A DNA stretch of 64,000 nt from Candidatus Gastranaerophilales bacterium (GCA_944324405.1 CALUWF010000004.1:27654-91653), one strand, 5' to 3'. Shown: positions 1-9,528, counted from the stretch's first letter. Notes: generated by a model from the sequence alone, not told the origin. A program made the numbers and translations.

Positions 1-1122
1 ATTGCCAATCTGGCGCTTGCTTTTGCACTTACAAAACCGAATGACAAAATCGCAATCGGCAGAAATTGCCACCGCTCGGTGCTCTCAGGCATGATTATAT
101 CGGGTGCAAACCCAAATTGGATTATGCCAAAAAAACTGGATGACTGGGCAATATACGGTTCTTTGGACGCAATAAGTTTAAGAAAATGCCTTGAAGGTGA
201 CCCTGATATTTCTTTAGTATGGGTTACAAACCCGACTTATGAGGGCGTTGTTTCAGATATTGAGGCAATTTCGCATGTTTGTCACGAGTTTAATGTGCCC
301 CTAATCGTTGATGAAGCGCACGGATGTCTGTGGAATTTTTCCGATATTCTTCCAAAATCCGCCCTTAAATGCGGAGCGGATGCGGTTGTTCATTCCCTAC
401 ATAAAACGGGCGGCTCAATGACGCAGAGTTCCATGCTTCATATTTCAAAAAATTCAAAATTTGATATCCACAAAGTCGAACATGCCCTAAAACTTTTACA
501 TACAACAAGTCCGTCCCTTCTTCTTTTAACAAGCTTAGACGCCGCAAGGGCTTATCTGTCCTCATCTAAAGGCGCACAAGCAATAAATAACGCCATTGAT
601 AACGCTCTTTACTTTAGAGGTGAAGCTGCAAAGATAGACGGTGTCAGGGTTTTAAATTCCAAAAGTAATGTAAGATTTGATATTACAAAAATATTTTTAA
701 AAGTGGACGGCTTGAGCGGAAAGCGGCTTGAAAGCATTTTAGAGCTTGATTTTCAAATCGAGATTGAAAGTGCTTCGGATGAAGGCATTTTAATACTTTC
801 AAACATCGGCAACACAAAAGAAGAATTTGACGTACTTTTAGCGGCATTAAGAAAAATTACGGCTTCAAATTACCCTGATTTGGCTTATCTTGAAGGTATA
901 AAATTTATGCCTCTAACCGCGCCAAAAGTAGTTATGAGCCCGAGAGAAGCTTATTTTTCAAAGAAAGAGCGCATTAAAAAAGAGGATGCAATAGGCAGAG
1001 TTTGTGCCGAGGTAATTGCACTTTGCCCGCCAGGAATAAGTGTGCTGCTGCCCGGCGAACTCATAGGTGAAGAACATTTACCTTATTTAAGCGATTTTAG
1101 TGAAATTGATGTGCTTTTATAA
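1..1122 (+). CDS. Orn/Lys/Arg decarboxylase-fold PLP enzyme, 5'-truncated by window edge
   Basis: The reading frame is open from base 1, so the gene starts upstream and only the C-terminal 373 residues are visible. A PLP-binding lysine is expected in the SLHKT motif, preceded by the VDEAHG segment that holds the cofactor-contacting Asp and His. The tail has the CPPGI...PGE pattern typical of the Orn/Lys/Arg decarboxylase C-terminal domain. The protein is a clear paralogue of the complete enzyme at 54018-55346, sharing RNCH[RK]SV, PTYEGV.SDIEAIS and SLHKT. By family it would decarboxylate a basic amino acid or act as an aminotransferase-like enzyme; the substrate cannot be read from sequence. 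The gene ends just before a terminator that serves the opposite strand. Confidence 0.85.
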   Translation: MANLALAFALTKPNDKIAIGRNCHRSVLSGMIISGANPNWIMPKKLDDWAIYGSLDAISLRKCLEGDPDISLVWVTNPTYEGVVSDIEAISHVCHEFNVPLIVDEAHGCLWNFSDILPKSALKCGADAVVHSLHKTGGSMTQSSMLHISKNSKFDIHKVEHALKLLHTTSPSLLLLTSLDAARAYLSSSKGAQAINNAIDNALYFRGEAAKIDGVRVLNSKSNVRFDITKIFLKVDGLSGKRLESILELDFQIEIESASDEGILILSNIGNTKEEFDVLLAALRKITASNYPDLAYLEGIKFMPLTAPKVVMSPREAYFSKKERIKKEDAIGRVCAEVIALCPPGISVLLPGELIGEEHLPYLSDFSEIDVLL

Positions 1123-1149
1123 ACAGAGCCGCTTGGTTTTTTAGATAAT

Positions 1150-1178
1150 AAAAAGTCCGAATTATACTAAATTCGGAC
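1150..1178 (-). terminator. Rho-independent terminator of hook operon
   Basis: A perfect 9-bp stem (1155-1163 with 1170-1178, loop 1164-1169) is followed on the minus strand by a run of five T. It lies about 30 bases past the flgE stop codon, so it should end the fliJ-fliK-flgD-flgE transcript. Confidence 0.8.
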
Positions 1179-1209
1179 AAATTTAAAAAGTTGGAATTTA
1201 AAACTATGT

Positions 1210-2565
1210 TTAGCCTCTTCCAAGATACACAAGAGTTTGTAAAATACTGTTTGCGGTGTCAAATACTCTTGAATTTGCTTCGATACCGCGCTGAGCCATA
1301 ATCATATTCGAGAATTGTCTTGACAGGTCAACGTTTGAAGCTTCAAGCCCTCCTGATACCACGGCTCCGATACCGTTATCATTGCCGCATGAGAAAATTA
1401 CATCACCCGTATCGGGGCCTGTGCTATAAAGATTGTTGCCCTGGCCGACAAGTCCTTCGTAGTTTCTGACCGTTGCACACTGAATTTGAAGATTTTCCGG
1501 AACCAACACGGCAGGATGTGCCGTAACGTCATTTGGGCCTAGAATTTCAACTCCTGATGCGGTAGTGTATTTAAAAAGTCTTGAACCGTCATCGGGGTCT
1601 TCCCAAACCGTTATTGAATCCCCGTTATCGTATGTTGCGGTTATAATACCGTTGCTTCCGACAGACATGCTTTTAAATATCATAGCGTCCTTACTGCCAT
1701 CACCGGGGTTAATATCTACTTTGTAGTCAATTGTTTTTGAAGTATATTCTCCCGTTCCGTCAGCTTGAAGTGCGATATCCGTTTGATCGACAAAGTTCGA
1801 TGTGCCTGATGTAAATCTTATTTTTTCAACATTACCTGCGGTTTTGAATGTTATTGCCCCGTCCACGAGTTCACAGGTTATATTTTGTCCTGCTAAATCC
1901 GCATTAATTTCATTTATCATATTTTGCACCGTGCCTGCACCGGATATTGAAACTTCAATAGGTGTTTGTTCAACTCCGCCGATTGTCGGTGTTATAGTGA
2001 AGGTACCGGCTGTTATTGCGCCATCCGTACCGTTAAGTTCGGACACGTCTTTGTTTGCAAGGATACCCTGAGGCTGTGCGTAGGCGCCTGCTCTTATTGT
2101 CTGAGGTATATAAATCGGAATTTCAGTTGCACTCATGGAGTAGTCAGAGTTTGTACCCAGAACCTTATAGCCCATAGATGTCACAAGGTTGCCGTTTGCA
2201 TCAAGGTCAAAACTGCCGTCACGGGTCAAGAATATGCTTCCTTCCGCATCCATAACAGTAAAGAAGCCGTTACCCTGAAGTGCAAGGTCTGTATCCCTGC
2301 CCGTTGTATTTATGTTATTTGCCGCCCAGTTACGCGAAATACCCGCAACAGTTGTGCCAACACCTATTTGAAAAGGGTTTGTACCGCCAAGGTTGCCCGT
2401 GGGCGCGCTTCCGGTTGTTCGCGTTTGGTACCATACGTCCTTAAAGGTCATTTGTGATTCTTTAAATGCTGTGGTATTTAAGTTTGCAATGTTGTCGGCA
2501 ACAACGTTAATGTGAAGCTGGTTGGCGTTAATGCCCGACATTGCTGTGTACATTGCTTGTGACAT
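1210..2565 (-). CDS. flgE: Flagellar hook protein FlgE
   Basis: Builds the curved hook outside the outer membrane. The N-terminus has the rod/hook signature (MYTAMSGINANQ, then NIANLNTTAFK), followed by the FlgE-like VWYQT segment. The middle carries the GFFTVMD..G...LTRDGSFDLDANGNLV block common to FlgE/F/G. The C-terminus has the heptad-rich helix ending ...SILQTLVYLGRG. At 451 residues it is within the FlgE size range and longer than FlgG or FlgF (about 250). A GGAG lies about 10 bases before the ATG. It is the last gene of the operon, after the hook scaffold FlgD and the hook-length ruler FliK, which supports the hook assignment over a rod protein. Confidence 0.93.
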   Translation of the reverse strand: MSQAMYTAMSGINANQLHINVVADNIANLNTTAFKESQMTFKDVWYQTRTTGSAPTGNLGGTNPFQIGVGTTVAGISRNWAANNINTTGRDTDLALQGNGFFTVMDAEGSIFLTRDGSFDLDANGNLVTSMGYKVLGTNSDYSMSATEIPIYIPQTIRAGAYAQPQGILANKDVSELNGTDGAITAGTFTITPTIGGVEQTPIEVSISGAGTVQNMINEINADLAGQNITCELVDGAITFKTAGNVEKIRFTSGTSNFVDQTDIALQADGTGEYTSKTIDYKVDINPGDGSKDAMIFKSMSVGSNGIITATYDNGDSITVWEDPDDGSRLFKYTTASGVEILGPNDVTAHPAVLVPENLQIQCATVRNYEGLVGQGNNLYSTGPDTGDVIFSCGNDNGIGAVVSGGLEASNVDLSRQFSNMIMAQRGIEANSRVFDTANSILQTLVYLGRG

Positions 2566-2591
2566 TTAGCTTCTTCTCCTCTCTTGATTAC

Positions 2592-3260
2592 TTATTCGCT
2601 TTTATTGCCATCTACCAAATTGTTGAGAAAACTTCCGATGTATGTAAATGCGGCTGCCGTTTTTGATACTGCCGCAGCATCATTTATAACCTCGCCTATT
2701 TTTTCCCCTATTCCGCTTGAACTTGCAGTGCTTGAGCCGGCAGCCTGAGTTTCGCCAACTGTTGTATCACTGTTATCACTGCCCGAGTCGCTTCCTTCCG
2801 TACCTCCCTGTGTAGAATCATCCGTGGCATCAGGCTGTTTTGCAGAAAGTATAAGCCCCGCCGGGTATTCTTTCCCGTTAACTTTAACTGCGCAGCCGTT
2901 TTGATAAAATACGGCTTCTTCGACAACACCCGTTATTGTTGCCTCCGGATCATCGGGATCCATAAGTGTTACCTCTTTTCCGATTAAATCCATACCTTGC
3001 GTTAGTCCGCTGTTAGCCTCAATTGTTTCTGTTAACTGGGTGAGCTGTTCAAGCTGTGTAAATTGCGCCTGTTGGGCCAAGAAATCCTGGTTGCTCATCG
3101 GATTCAACGGATCTTGGTATTTAAGCTGCTCCAGCATAAGCTTTAAAAACATATCCTGGTCAAGCTCATTACTTGTTCCTTCTGTTTTTGCTTTCAGGGC
3201 TTCTTGCTGCGAAGTCCAGTTTTGCATGTTGGTGATTTCACTTATAATGCTTGATGACAT
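2592..3260 (-). CDS. flgD: Flagellar hook assembly scaffold FlgD
   Basis: FlgD caps the growing hook and is needed for FlgE polymerisation. The signature FLKLMLEQLKYQDPLNP followed by a Gln-rich FLAQQAQFTQLEQL stretch lies at residues 37-75 and is diagnostic of FlgD. A short FlgD-type beta domain follows (residues about 90-145). The last 75 residues are a Gly/Ser/Thr-rich linker plus an Ala-rich segment that is not part of the usual family core. It starts with ATG after an AGGAG Shine-Dalgarno. It lies between fliK and flgE in one operon. Confidence 0.93.
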   Translation of the reverse strand: MSSSIISEITNMQNWTSQQEALKAKTEGTSNELDQDMFLKLMLEQLKYQDPLNPMSNQDFLAQQAQFTQLEQLTQLTETIEANSGLTQGMDLIGKEVTLMDPDDPEATITGVVEEAVFYQNGCAVKVNGKEYPAGLILSAKQPDATDDSTQGGTEGSDSGSDNSDTTVGETQAAGSSTASSSGIGEKIGEVINDAAAVSKTAAAFTYIGSFLNNLVDGNKSE

Positions 3261-3278
3261 TATATCTCCTTATTGTTT

Positions 3279-4997
3279 TTAAAGATTGTAACTAATTTTG
3301 CCTCTTAGAGTATTTATACTGGCCGTTGCACTTTGCGCGGAATTTTCAAAATCAACGTTTTCTATTACGTTAGATTGATTAAATTTAAAATTTTGCTCTC
3401 TTTGTTCTTTGTTTTGTCCGTTTGAATTTTGATTGTTATTCCTGCTTTGCTCTTCGCCCCTGTTTTGAGCATCACTGTTTTGATAGCCGTTATTCAGGTT
3501 TGCCTGCGAATTTTGTTCAACGGTTTTAATTTGTACGTTTTGAACGTTTATACCCTGAGATACCAACTGCTGTTTTAAAATATCAAGATTTTTGTCAAGA
3601 AGCTCTTTGACCTGCGAATTTTGAGCAATGATATTTGTTGATATTCCGTTTGCATTTGATAAAAGCTCAATTGTTACCCTGCCAAGGTCATTTGGACGAA
3701 GGGTCATTGTGATTTTTGTACTTGAACCGTCTTTTAACTGTTCAAATTTTGAGCCGATTTGGTTTAATATGTCATTTGCATTAAGCTCTTTTGTAAGCCC
3801 TTCCATACGTATTTGGGAATTAGTATTATTAGCGGGTTTAATTGTTTTATCAAAAGCGAAAGTTACGGGTGTCGTTGAATCGCTGTCCGCATTTTCAATT
3901 TGAAGTTTTATAACTTCATCCTGTGCGGTTGTAAAACTTTGATTATTTGAACTTGTAGAAGTTTGAGATGACGACACTTCATCAATCTGCACGTTCATTT
4001 CATCAAGCATACTCTGCTCAATGTCAACCTTTGTGTCATTTTGAGTATTTTTTACTTCTTTAACTTCTTGTGAGGCACTTACAGCGGATTGGGAATTGTC
4101 AGTTTTTTGGGTTGTTTTATCAAGCTGAGTATCTTTTTTTGTCGTTTCCTTTGGTGTTTCAACTTCCTCAACATTTAATTCCAACGCTTTTTGAGGATTT
4201 GTATTCTCTTCTTCAAGTTTAACCTGAGAGTTCAATTTAAAAGAATTTGCACTAATATCTTTTGCGAGCTGTCTTAAATCCTTTTCAAGCTCGGATACGG
4301 CAAGGTCATCAGGATTTTGAGTCAAAAGCCTGTCAAGAACATCGCTTAGCATCTGCTTTGTATCTTCGCTTACAACAATTTCGTTGTTGTTTATTTTGGT
4401 TTGAATTTCTTCAAGAGCGCTTTTAAGCGCTTCAACATCCTCAAGATTTAATTGTCCGTCAAGCGAAGTTTCAATAAGGTTATTGATTTTATTAACGGTA
4501 TCTTGAATTACTTCATCCGAGCTTAACACTTGCGTATTTGTACCCTGTGCGGTTTCGCTCGCCTGTTCTTTGACAGAGCTTGATTTTACCTCATCAAGCG
4601 TTTTTTTATCATCGGTATTTAAATCCTTTGTATTATCCGTTTGATTTTTATTATCCGCTTGTTCGTTTTTTGTTGCGGTATCTTCTTTTTTTGCGTAATT
4701 ATCTGTTTTATTATCATTGTCACGCACACTGTCGTCTTTGCGATTTATCGAATTATTTTCTTTAGGCTCGTTTTTTTGCGCCTTGTTAAAATCCTTAATT
4801 TCATTTTGACGCTCATAAGAATTAGAATTATTTTGCGTATAGCCGGCATTTTTATTATCCGCGCCGCCGTTTAAAACTTTTAAAAAATCGCTGCCCTTGC
4901 TTATTATATCGTTTTTATCATAGCTTTGATTGGCTCCGATATAATCTTCAAGCAAAGGTGTATTTGAATTATTTGTTAAAATTGCTAAATTTTGCAT
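3279..4997 (-). CDS. fliK: Flagellar hook-length control protein FliK
   Basis: FliK is the secreted molecular ruler that sets hook length and switches export specificity. The long middle part (residues about 50-370) is low complexity and rich in Asn, Lys, Asp, Gln, Ser and Thr, as is usual for FliK. The C-terminal globular domain is recognisable by LRPNDLGRVTIELLSNANG and the following helices with VSQGI.VQNVQI. It lies between fliJ and flgD with only a few bases between neighbours. At 572 residues it is long but within the family range. Assignment rests on the C-terminal motif and context, since the N-terminal part is not alignable by eye. Confidence 0.88.
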   Translation of the reverse strand: MQNLAILTNNSNTPLLEDYIGANQSYDKNDIISKGSDFLKVLNGGADNKNAGYTQNNSNSYERQNEIKDFNKAQKNEPKENNSINRKDDSVRDNDNKTDNYAKKEDTATKNEQADNKNQTDNTKDLNTDDKKTLDEVKSSSVKEQASETAQGTNTQVLSSDEVIQDTVNKINNLIETSLDGQLNLEDVEALKSALEEIQTKINNNEIVVSEDTKQMLSDVLDRLLTQNPDDLAVSELEKDLRQLAKDISANSFKLNSQVKLEEENTNPQKALELNVEEVETPKETTKKDTQLDKTTQKTDNSQSAVSASQEVKEVKNTQNDTKVDIEQSMLDEMNVQIDEVSSSQTSTSSNNQSFTTAQDEVIKLQIENADSDSTTPVTFAFDKTIKPANNTNSQIRMEGLTKELNANDILNQIGSKFEQLKDGSSTKITMTLRPNDLGRVTIELLSNANGISTNIIAQNSQVKELLDKNLDILKQQLVSQGINVQNVQIKTVEQNSQANLNNGYQNSDAQNRGEEQSRNNNQNSNGQNKEQREQNFKFNQSNVIENVDFENSAQSATASINTLRGKISYNL

Positions 4998-5000
4998 TTA

Positions 5001-5450
5001 TTATATTACTTTCTTTTTCTGTCTTGAGCTTGTAATGTCGTCCAATTCTTTAATTTGACTTTGTTCGTATTCAAAAAGGAAATTTTTATACTGCTTTTCT
5101 TTTAATTTTTCCAATACTTTTACTTCCTTGTAGGCCTTGCTTACTTCAATTTGTTGTTCTTCAAGTTCAATTTGCGTTCTTTTAATTATTTCAAACTGCA
5201 TTTTGATATCATCAGACATCCGCAAAAGGTAATTTTTAAAACCTACGACTGTTTGTATGTCTAAAACCCGATTATCAAGCGAATTGTTAAGCTCATTTTC
5301 AAGGTTTTCCTTTTTCTCATTCATTTCAAGCAGGATATCTTTTTGCTCCTCCAGTTTTGATATAATACCTGCAAGTTTTAATCTTTCATCCTCGAGCTTT
5401 TTTTCTCTGATATTCAGGATACTTTGCAGCCTGAAATTGAACCTCCTCAA
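5001..5450 (-). CDS. fliJ: Flagellar export chaperone/ATPase stalk protein FliJ
   Basis: FliJ is a small coiled coil that couples the FliI ATPase to the export gate. The start (M)RRFNFRLQSILNIREKKLEDE is the classical FliJ N-terminus, and nearly all of the 149 residues are predicted charged coiled coil. The start codon is TTG with a GAGG 9 bases upstream. It is the first gene of the hook operon. The 114 bases upstream (5451-5564) must hold the operon promoter, but no convincing sigma-70 or sigma-28 site could be identified by eye. Confidence 0.88.
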   Translation of the reverse strand: MRRFNFRLQSILNIREKKLEDERLKLAGIISKLEEQKDILLEMNEKKENLENELNNSLDNRVLDIQTVVGFKNYLLRMSDDIKMQFEIIKRTQIELEEQQIEVSKAYKEVKVLEKLKEKQYKNFLFEYEQSQIKELDDITSSRQKKKVI

Positions 5451-5564
5451 AATAATTTTCCTCTTATACCAAGTTTGATACTAAAAGGATACTCCATGGG
5501 GAATTTTGCTTCATCGTCTAAAATATGGAAAAGATTTAGTGCAAACGGAAAAAAATACACCAAA

Positions 5565-6317
5565 TTAATGATTACTTGCGTAAAAAAGAAAACCTATCAG
5601 TAAATCCGCAAAAAGAAGGTAAATTGTGCAAAGTATAGCTGATTTTGTGGTTGATTCACCGACGTTTTTGGCGCCTCCCGTAGTGTTGTAGCCGACAGTT
5701 GCGCATACGGTTGAAATTATTGCGCCGAATAAAAAACCTTTTAGAAGGCTTACGTAAATATCTTTTGTATTGAGCATAAGCCAGACGGAGTTAAAATAGC
5801 GGTTCGGGTGCAGCCCGACAGAAAAGTATGCGACAATCATTCCGCCCAAAATTCCTATAAATTCCGCAAGGACAACAACACAAGTAACACTCAGTGCTCC
5901 CGCAATAATTCTGGGGGCAAAGTAATAGCCGATGGGATCAACATGCAGTACTTTCATGGCGTCAACCTGTGACGTTACTTTCATATTGGCAATTTGTGCT
6001 GTTATTGCCGTACCTGCACGCGCTCCTATTGCAAGGGCGGCAAATCCGGGTGCGATTTCGCGAACAAGTGCAACAGCCAGCGAACCCCCTATGTATGTAT
6101 CTGCACCTGACATTAAAAACTGGTTTGACACTTGAAGTGCAATAACAGAAGCTGCGATAAAGACTATCATAAGTGATATGCCAAGCGAATCGAAGCCTAT
6201 TTGTGCGGCTTGCGAAATTACACTCCTGAGGACTACATTACCCCCAAAAGCGTATTTCATAGCACTTATAAAATTTTGGACACACTGTCCTAAAAAATTT
6301 ATACCTAAATTATTCAT
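5565..6317 (-). CDS. mlaE: MlaE-type ABC transporter permease (phospholipid transport)
   Basis: Inner-membrane permease of the Mla/Ttg2/TGD1 type, which moves phospholipids between inner and outer membranes. Family hallmarks are LVREIAPGFAALAIGARAGTA, the nearby EVDAMKVL-like SQVDAMKVLHVDPI, and about five hydrophobic segments in 250 residues. The start chosen is the ATG at 6317, because it overlaps the ilvE stop (ATGAATAA) in a translational-coupling arrangement. An in-frame TTG at 6350 would add 11 residues but lies inside ilvE and lacks a ribosome site. The usual partners (MlaF ATPase, MlaD) are not in this window, so it is either split from them or works with distant genes. Confidence 0.88.
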   Translation of the reverse strand: MNNLGINFLGQCVQNFISAMKYAFGGNVVLRSVISQAAQIGFDSLGISLMIVFIAASVIALQVSNQFLMSGADTYIGGSLAVALVREIAPGFAALAIGARAGTAITAQIANMKVTSQVDAMKVLHVDPIGYYFAPRIIAGALSVTCVVVLAEFIGILGGMIVAYFSVGLHPNRYFNSVWLMLNTKDIYVSLLKGFLFGAIISTVCATVGYNTTGGAKNVGESTTKSAILCTIYLLFADLLIGFLFYASNH

Positions 6318-7230
6318 AAACGGGTGTGCACCATTTTTTGTATTTTTCAACTTTGCCGCGTACTATGTCATAGTATAAATTAGCAATAGCCGCGGTTTTT
6401 TCGCCTGTTTTACCGTTTCCTATTATACGGTTGTCAATCGAGCCGATTGGTGCGATTTGAGCGCCCGTTCCGCAGAAGAAAGCTTCATCGGCCGTGTAGA
6501 GTTCGGTTCTGTCAATTTCTCTTTCGCATACCTTCATACCCAACTCTTCTTTTGCTATTTCAAGAATTGTATTTCTTGTAACGCCCACCAGAATATTGCT
6601 TGTAATTTGCGTTGTAACAAGAGTGTCACCTTCAACAATAAAGAAATTCATAGCGGAGCCTTCTGCAACATGACCTGATGCGGAAAGCGAGATACATTCA
6701 TCAAAACCGGCAAGTTTAGCGTCCGTTATCATAAGGGCTGTATTTGCATATGCGCCCGATACCTTTGCGCGCGGCGGAATAGTATTATCCTCAAGCCTGT
6801 TCCAGTTTGAAATGCAGACTTTCAGCATTTTTTCTTCGCCAAAGTAATTGCCGAGTCTGATTGTAAAAATTAAAACCGAATCCGTGTTATCAATAAGTGT
6901 GGGGCCGATTTTAAGTGCACTTTTGTACACTTCGGGTCTGATATAGCAGTCTTCGTGATAGTTGTTTTTCTTTAATAAATCTTTTGTAATCTGCATATAC
7001 TCTTCAAGCGTGTGCTTAGGGTCCATATGCATAATTTTGCAGCTGTTTAAAAGTCTTTGAAAATGCTCTTTCATACGAAAAGCATAAACTTGATCTTCCT
7101 GTTCGTTGTAGTATCCTCTGATACCTTCAAACACTGATGTGCCATATAAAAAAGCGTGGGTTCTGACAGGAATCATTGCTTCGTCCGATGGTACATACTT
7201 GCCGTCCATGTAGTAAAACTCTTGGCTCAT
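6310..7230 (-). CDS. ilvE: Branched-chain amino acid aminotransferase
   Basis: Class IV PLP transaminase that makes Val, Leu and Ile from their 2-keto acids with glutamate. Visible signatures are the N-terminal HAFLYGTSVFEGIRGY, the catalytic lysine K156 in RAKVSGAYAN, and the LSASGHVAEGSAMNFF cofactor-binding segment with E190. Its 306 residues are the usual length. The gene overlaps mlaE by 8 bases. The 2-keto acid decarboxylase at 45905 could act on the same keto acids, but the two genes are far apart. Confidence 0.93.
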   Translation of the reverse strand: MSQEFYYMDGKYVPSDEAMIPVRTHAFLYGTSVFEGIRGYYNEQEDQVYAFRMKEHFQRLLNSCKIMHMDPKHTLEEYMQITKDLLKKNNYHEDCYIRPEVYKSALKIGPTLIDNTDSVLIFTIRLGNYFGEEKMLKVCISNWNRLEDNTIPPRAKVSGAYANTALMITDAKLAGFDECISLSASGHVAEGSAMNFFIVEGDTLVTTQITSNILVGVTRNTILEIAKEELGMKVCEREIDRTELYTADEAFFCGTGAQIAPIGSIDNRIIGNGKTGEKTAAIANLYYDIVRGKVEKYKKWCTPVYE

Positions 7231-7326
7231 TTTGTTCCTCCAAAATTATTTTATGTACCTGATAATTATCGCAAAATATCGTAAAAAAAGCTAGATTTTT
7301 ATAATATTTTTATATAGAATGTAGCA

Positions 7327-8898
7327 ATGTTAATAATAAATTTGATTTTATTTTTACTATTTGTTTATATAGCAGTTTATTCAATATATACCCTGACGCT
7401 TAACATCAAGGCATTTAGTGCGCATGATTATGTTTCGGACACCAAAATGCTTCTCGAGTCTGGCGGGTCGTTAAATAATTTATGTGTTATCATTTGGGCA
7501 GATTCAAGCAGTAAAAGGCTTTATGACCTTTTAAAAATTCTTGATAATCAAACTTTTCCAAGGCAAAATTACGAAGTTCACGTTGTTTTCAAAAGGGACA
7601 GAGAAAACGTTACAATTCCGGAATTTGTCTGGGGAGCACAGGTTCATGTAATTGAAAACCCCGAGTATTTCTCAAAAGACAAAGCAATTTCCCTGTTTGT
7701 TCAAAAAATAGCCTCTGAAAACAGATTTAGCGCCTTTGTATTTCTCGGCGCTGACAGAATGGTGGATGAAAATTATTTATCTTCCGTGAATAAATCGGTA
7801 TACACTTCCTGTGTATTAAGCGGAAGACTTAATGTAACGGCTTCAAACAGCGACTTTTTTGCGCAGATAAAATGCCAGGTGCTGCGCGCTTATTTAAAAT
7901 ATCAAAACAGAGTCCAAAATATTGTGCGCTCAATGTTTGAAATGCCTGTTATAATAGACGGGCAAAATTGCGTTATAAGCTCGGATGTGCTTGAAAAAAC
8001 AGGCAGAGTTTGTTTTGAAACAAAAAACAACGAGCTTAAATTTTCACTTTTTCTCGCTTCTAATTCCATCCGCCCCATGTATTCGCCTTTCATAAAATCA
8101 AGTGTTGATGTTGAAAATTATGACGCCTCTACACCAAGTATTATGCAAAGACTGGCAATGTTTAAATATTATCTTCCGAGAATATTCACAAAACCCTGGA
8201 ATTTTAAGGAATTTGTTTTCTATATTTTAAAGCCCGATACATTAGGAGTTATGATTTCCTATATCGCACTTTTATTTTGTGCATTTCGCTACTTCACCTC
8301 CCTTGAGCTAAAGTTCACTTTTCATCTGGGGCTATTGTTGATTTTAAACTTTATTTTGGGAACTTTTGCGGCAAGACTAAATCTTAAAGAAAAATTCTAT
8401 ATTTGTTTTTATCCTGCCTGCATATTTTGGCAAAGAGCCAAAATATTTACAAAGAAAATTTCCTTAATTTGGATTGAAAATCGAATTCATGAAGATGAAA
8501 ACGTTAATTCGGCGGCAATAAATGCAATAGTGTCTGACGGCAAAAAAGACGAGCTGTGCAAACTTCTTTTAGTTTCGGAAGACGGCATGAGAAAAGTTGT
8601 TTTTGAACACGCCAAAAGGCATATTACATCAGATTCTTTCATCAGAATGTACGATGCCATGGCTGATATTGTAAAAAAACTCAGAGCAAAAGGCTTTACC
8701 CTTAAAATTTGCCAAACCTGCGGAAATTTTTGCTCGGTACCTGACGGTACGGTGGATGTATTAAAGGGCGAATGCAGAGCAATTTCGCCCGATGAAACAA
8801 TACCGCAGACGCTTATTTGGAATAGCTGTCAAAATTACCTTAACTGTGAACTTAAAGGAATTATCGATAATATGACTCGCGGACATAACGCCAATTAA
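7327..8898 (+). CDS. Membrane GT2-like glycosyltransferase with C-terminal Cys-rich domain
   Basis: Residues 1-25 form a membrane anchor. Residues about 50-260 look like a GT2 fold (CVIIWADSSSKRLYDLLKILDNQTFPR.NYEV), with GADRMVDENYL where the DxD-type motif should be, so the metal site is altered. Two further membrane segments follow at about 310-365. The last 150 residues are soluble and end with clustered cysteines (CQTCGNFC, GEC, then SCQNYLNC), which could hold a metal. No ribosome site is seen; a TAGAAT-like sequence lies only about 8 bases before the ATG. No specific function is recognised. A processive cell-surface polysaccharide or cell-wall synthase relative is possible. It stands alone between divergent ilvE and convergent flavoprotein genes. 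Confidence 0.6.
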   Translation: MLIINLILFLLFVYIAVYSIYTLTLNIKAFSAHDYVSDTKMLLESGGSLNNLCVIIWADSSSKRLYDLLKILDNQTFPRQNYEVHVVFKRDRENVTIPEFVWGAQVHVIENPEYFSKDKAISLFVQKIASENRFSAFVFLGADRMVDENYLSSVNKSVYTSCVLSGRLNVTASNSDFFAQIKCQVLRAYLKYQNRVQNIVRSMFEMPVIIDGQNCVISSDVLEKTGRVCFETKNNELKFSLFLASNSIRPMYSPFIKSSVDVENYDASTPSIMQRLAMFKYYLPRIFTKPWNFKEFVFYILKPDTLGVMISYIALLFCAFRYFTSLELKFTFHLGLLLILNFILGTFAARLNLKEKFYICFYPACIFWQRAKIFTKKISLIWIENRIHEDENVNSAAINAIVSDGKKDELCKLLLVSEDGMRKVVFEHAKRHITSDSFIRMYDAMADIVKKLRAKGFTLKICQTCGNFCSVPDGTVDVLKGECRAISPDETIPQTLIWNSCQNYLNCELKGIIDNMTRGHNAN

Positions 8899-8907
8899 GC
8901 AAATGAG

Positions 8908-9528
8908 TTATCTTATGAAATTTGTCCAGATTTTATCTTCCGCGCAAGGCTTTTGAATGCCGCTGTTTTTACCTGCTTCAATGCATTTTAAAATCCACGC
9001 CATATTTTGCCCCAGATTGCGCATAATCTGCAAACCTTCTTTATCCTCTTCAACCTGTTCGGGCTTATTGCCGTGCACCATATTCCAATAATTTGAAGAT
9101 ATTACAGGCATGTTGTTGATTGTAAAATGCTTCATAATGGCATCCAGCGAAGCTGTTGTTCCCGAGCGCCTTGCGCTTACAACGGCGGCTGCGGGTTTGT
9201 AGGCAAAAACATTGGAGCCTGAGTAAAATATTCTGTCCATAAAAGCAAGCAGTCTGCCTGAGGGGTGCGCGTAGTATACAGGCGAGCCGAAAACAAAGCC
9301 GTCAAAATCTTTTGCCTTTTTTACAAAGTCATTTACCATATCGTTTTTTATTACGCATTCGCCCGTCTTTTTGCAAGCGCCGCAGCCCAGACACTCGTTT
9401 ATCGGGTCTTTTAAATGTACAATTTCCGTTTCAATTCCTTCTTTGTTAAGTGAAGATGCAACCTCGCTTAATGCCCTGTAGGTACAGCCTTTTGGATGTG
9501 CGCTTGAATTTACGAGTAAAACTTTCAT
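8908..9528 (-). CDS. NADPH-dependent FMN reductase / iron-sulfur flavoprotein
   Basis: Flavodoxin-like cytosolic oxidoreductase. The N-terminus MKVLLVNSSAHPKGCTYRAL is the phosphate-binding loop for FMN. A compact C-x2-C-x2-C-x5-C cluster (CLGCGACKKTGEC) at residues 46-58 matches iron-sulfur flavoproteins that carry one [4Fe-4S] centre. GSPVYYAHPSG is the second flavin loop. At 206 residues it has the usual size. An AGGAGGAG-type ribosome site precedes the ATG. It is divergent from the MetY gene, with about 90 bases of shared upstream sequence. Physiological donor and acceptor are unknown. Confidence 0.85.
   Translation of the reverse strand: MKVLLVNSSAHPKGCTYRALSEVASSLNKEGIETEIVHLKDPINECLGCGACKKTGECVIKNDMVNDFVKKAKDFDGFVFGSPVYYAHPSGRLLAFMDRIFYSGSNVFAYKPAAAVVSARRSGTTASLDAIMKHFTINNMPVISSNYWNMVHGNKPEQVEEDKEGLQIMRNLGQNMAWILKCIEAGKNSGIQKPCAEDKIWTNFIR

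Noticed and set aside
1966..2457. Long open frame opposite flgE
   Set aside because: It lies fully inside flgE on the other strand, has a Cys/Arg-rich composition typical of antisense frames and no known motif.
6310..6350. TTG start at 6350 for mlaE
   Set aside because: It would overlap ilvE by 41 bases without a ribosome site; the ATG at 6317 overlapping the ilvE stop fits translational coupling.
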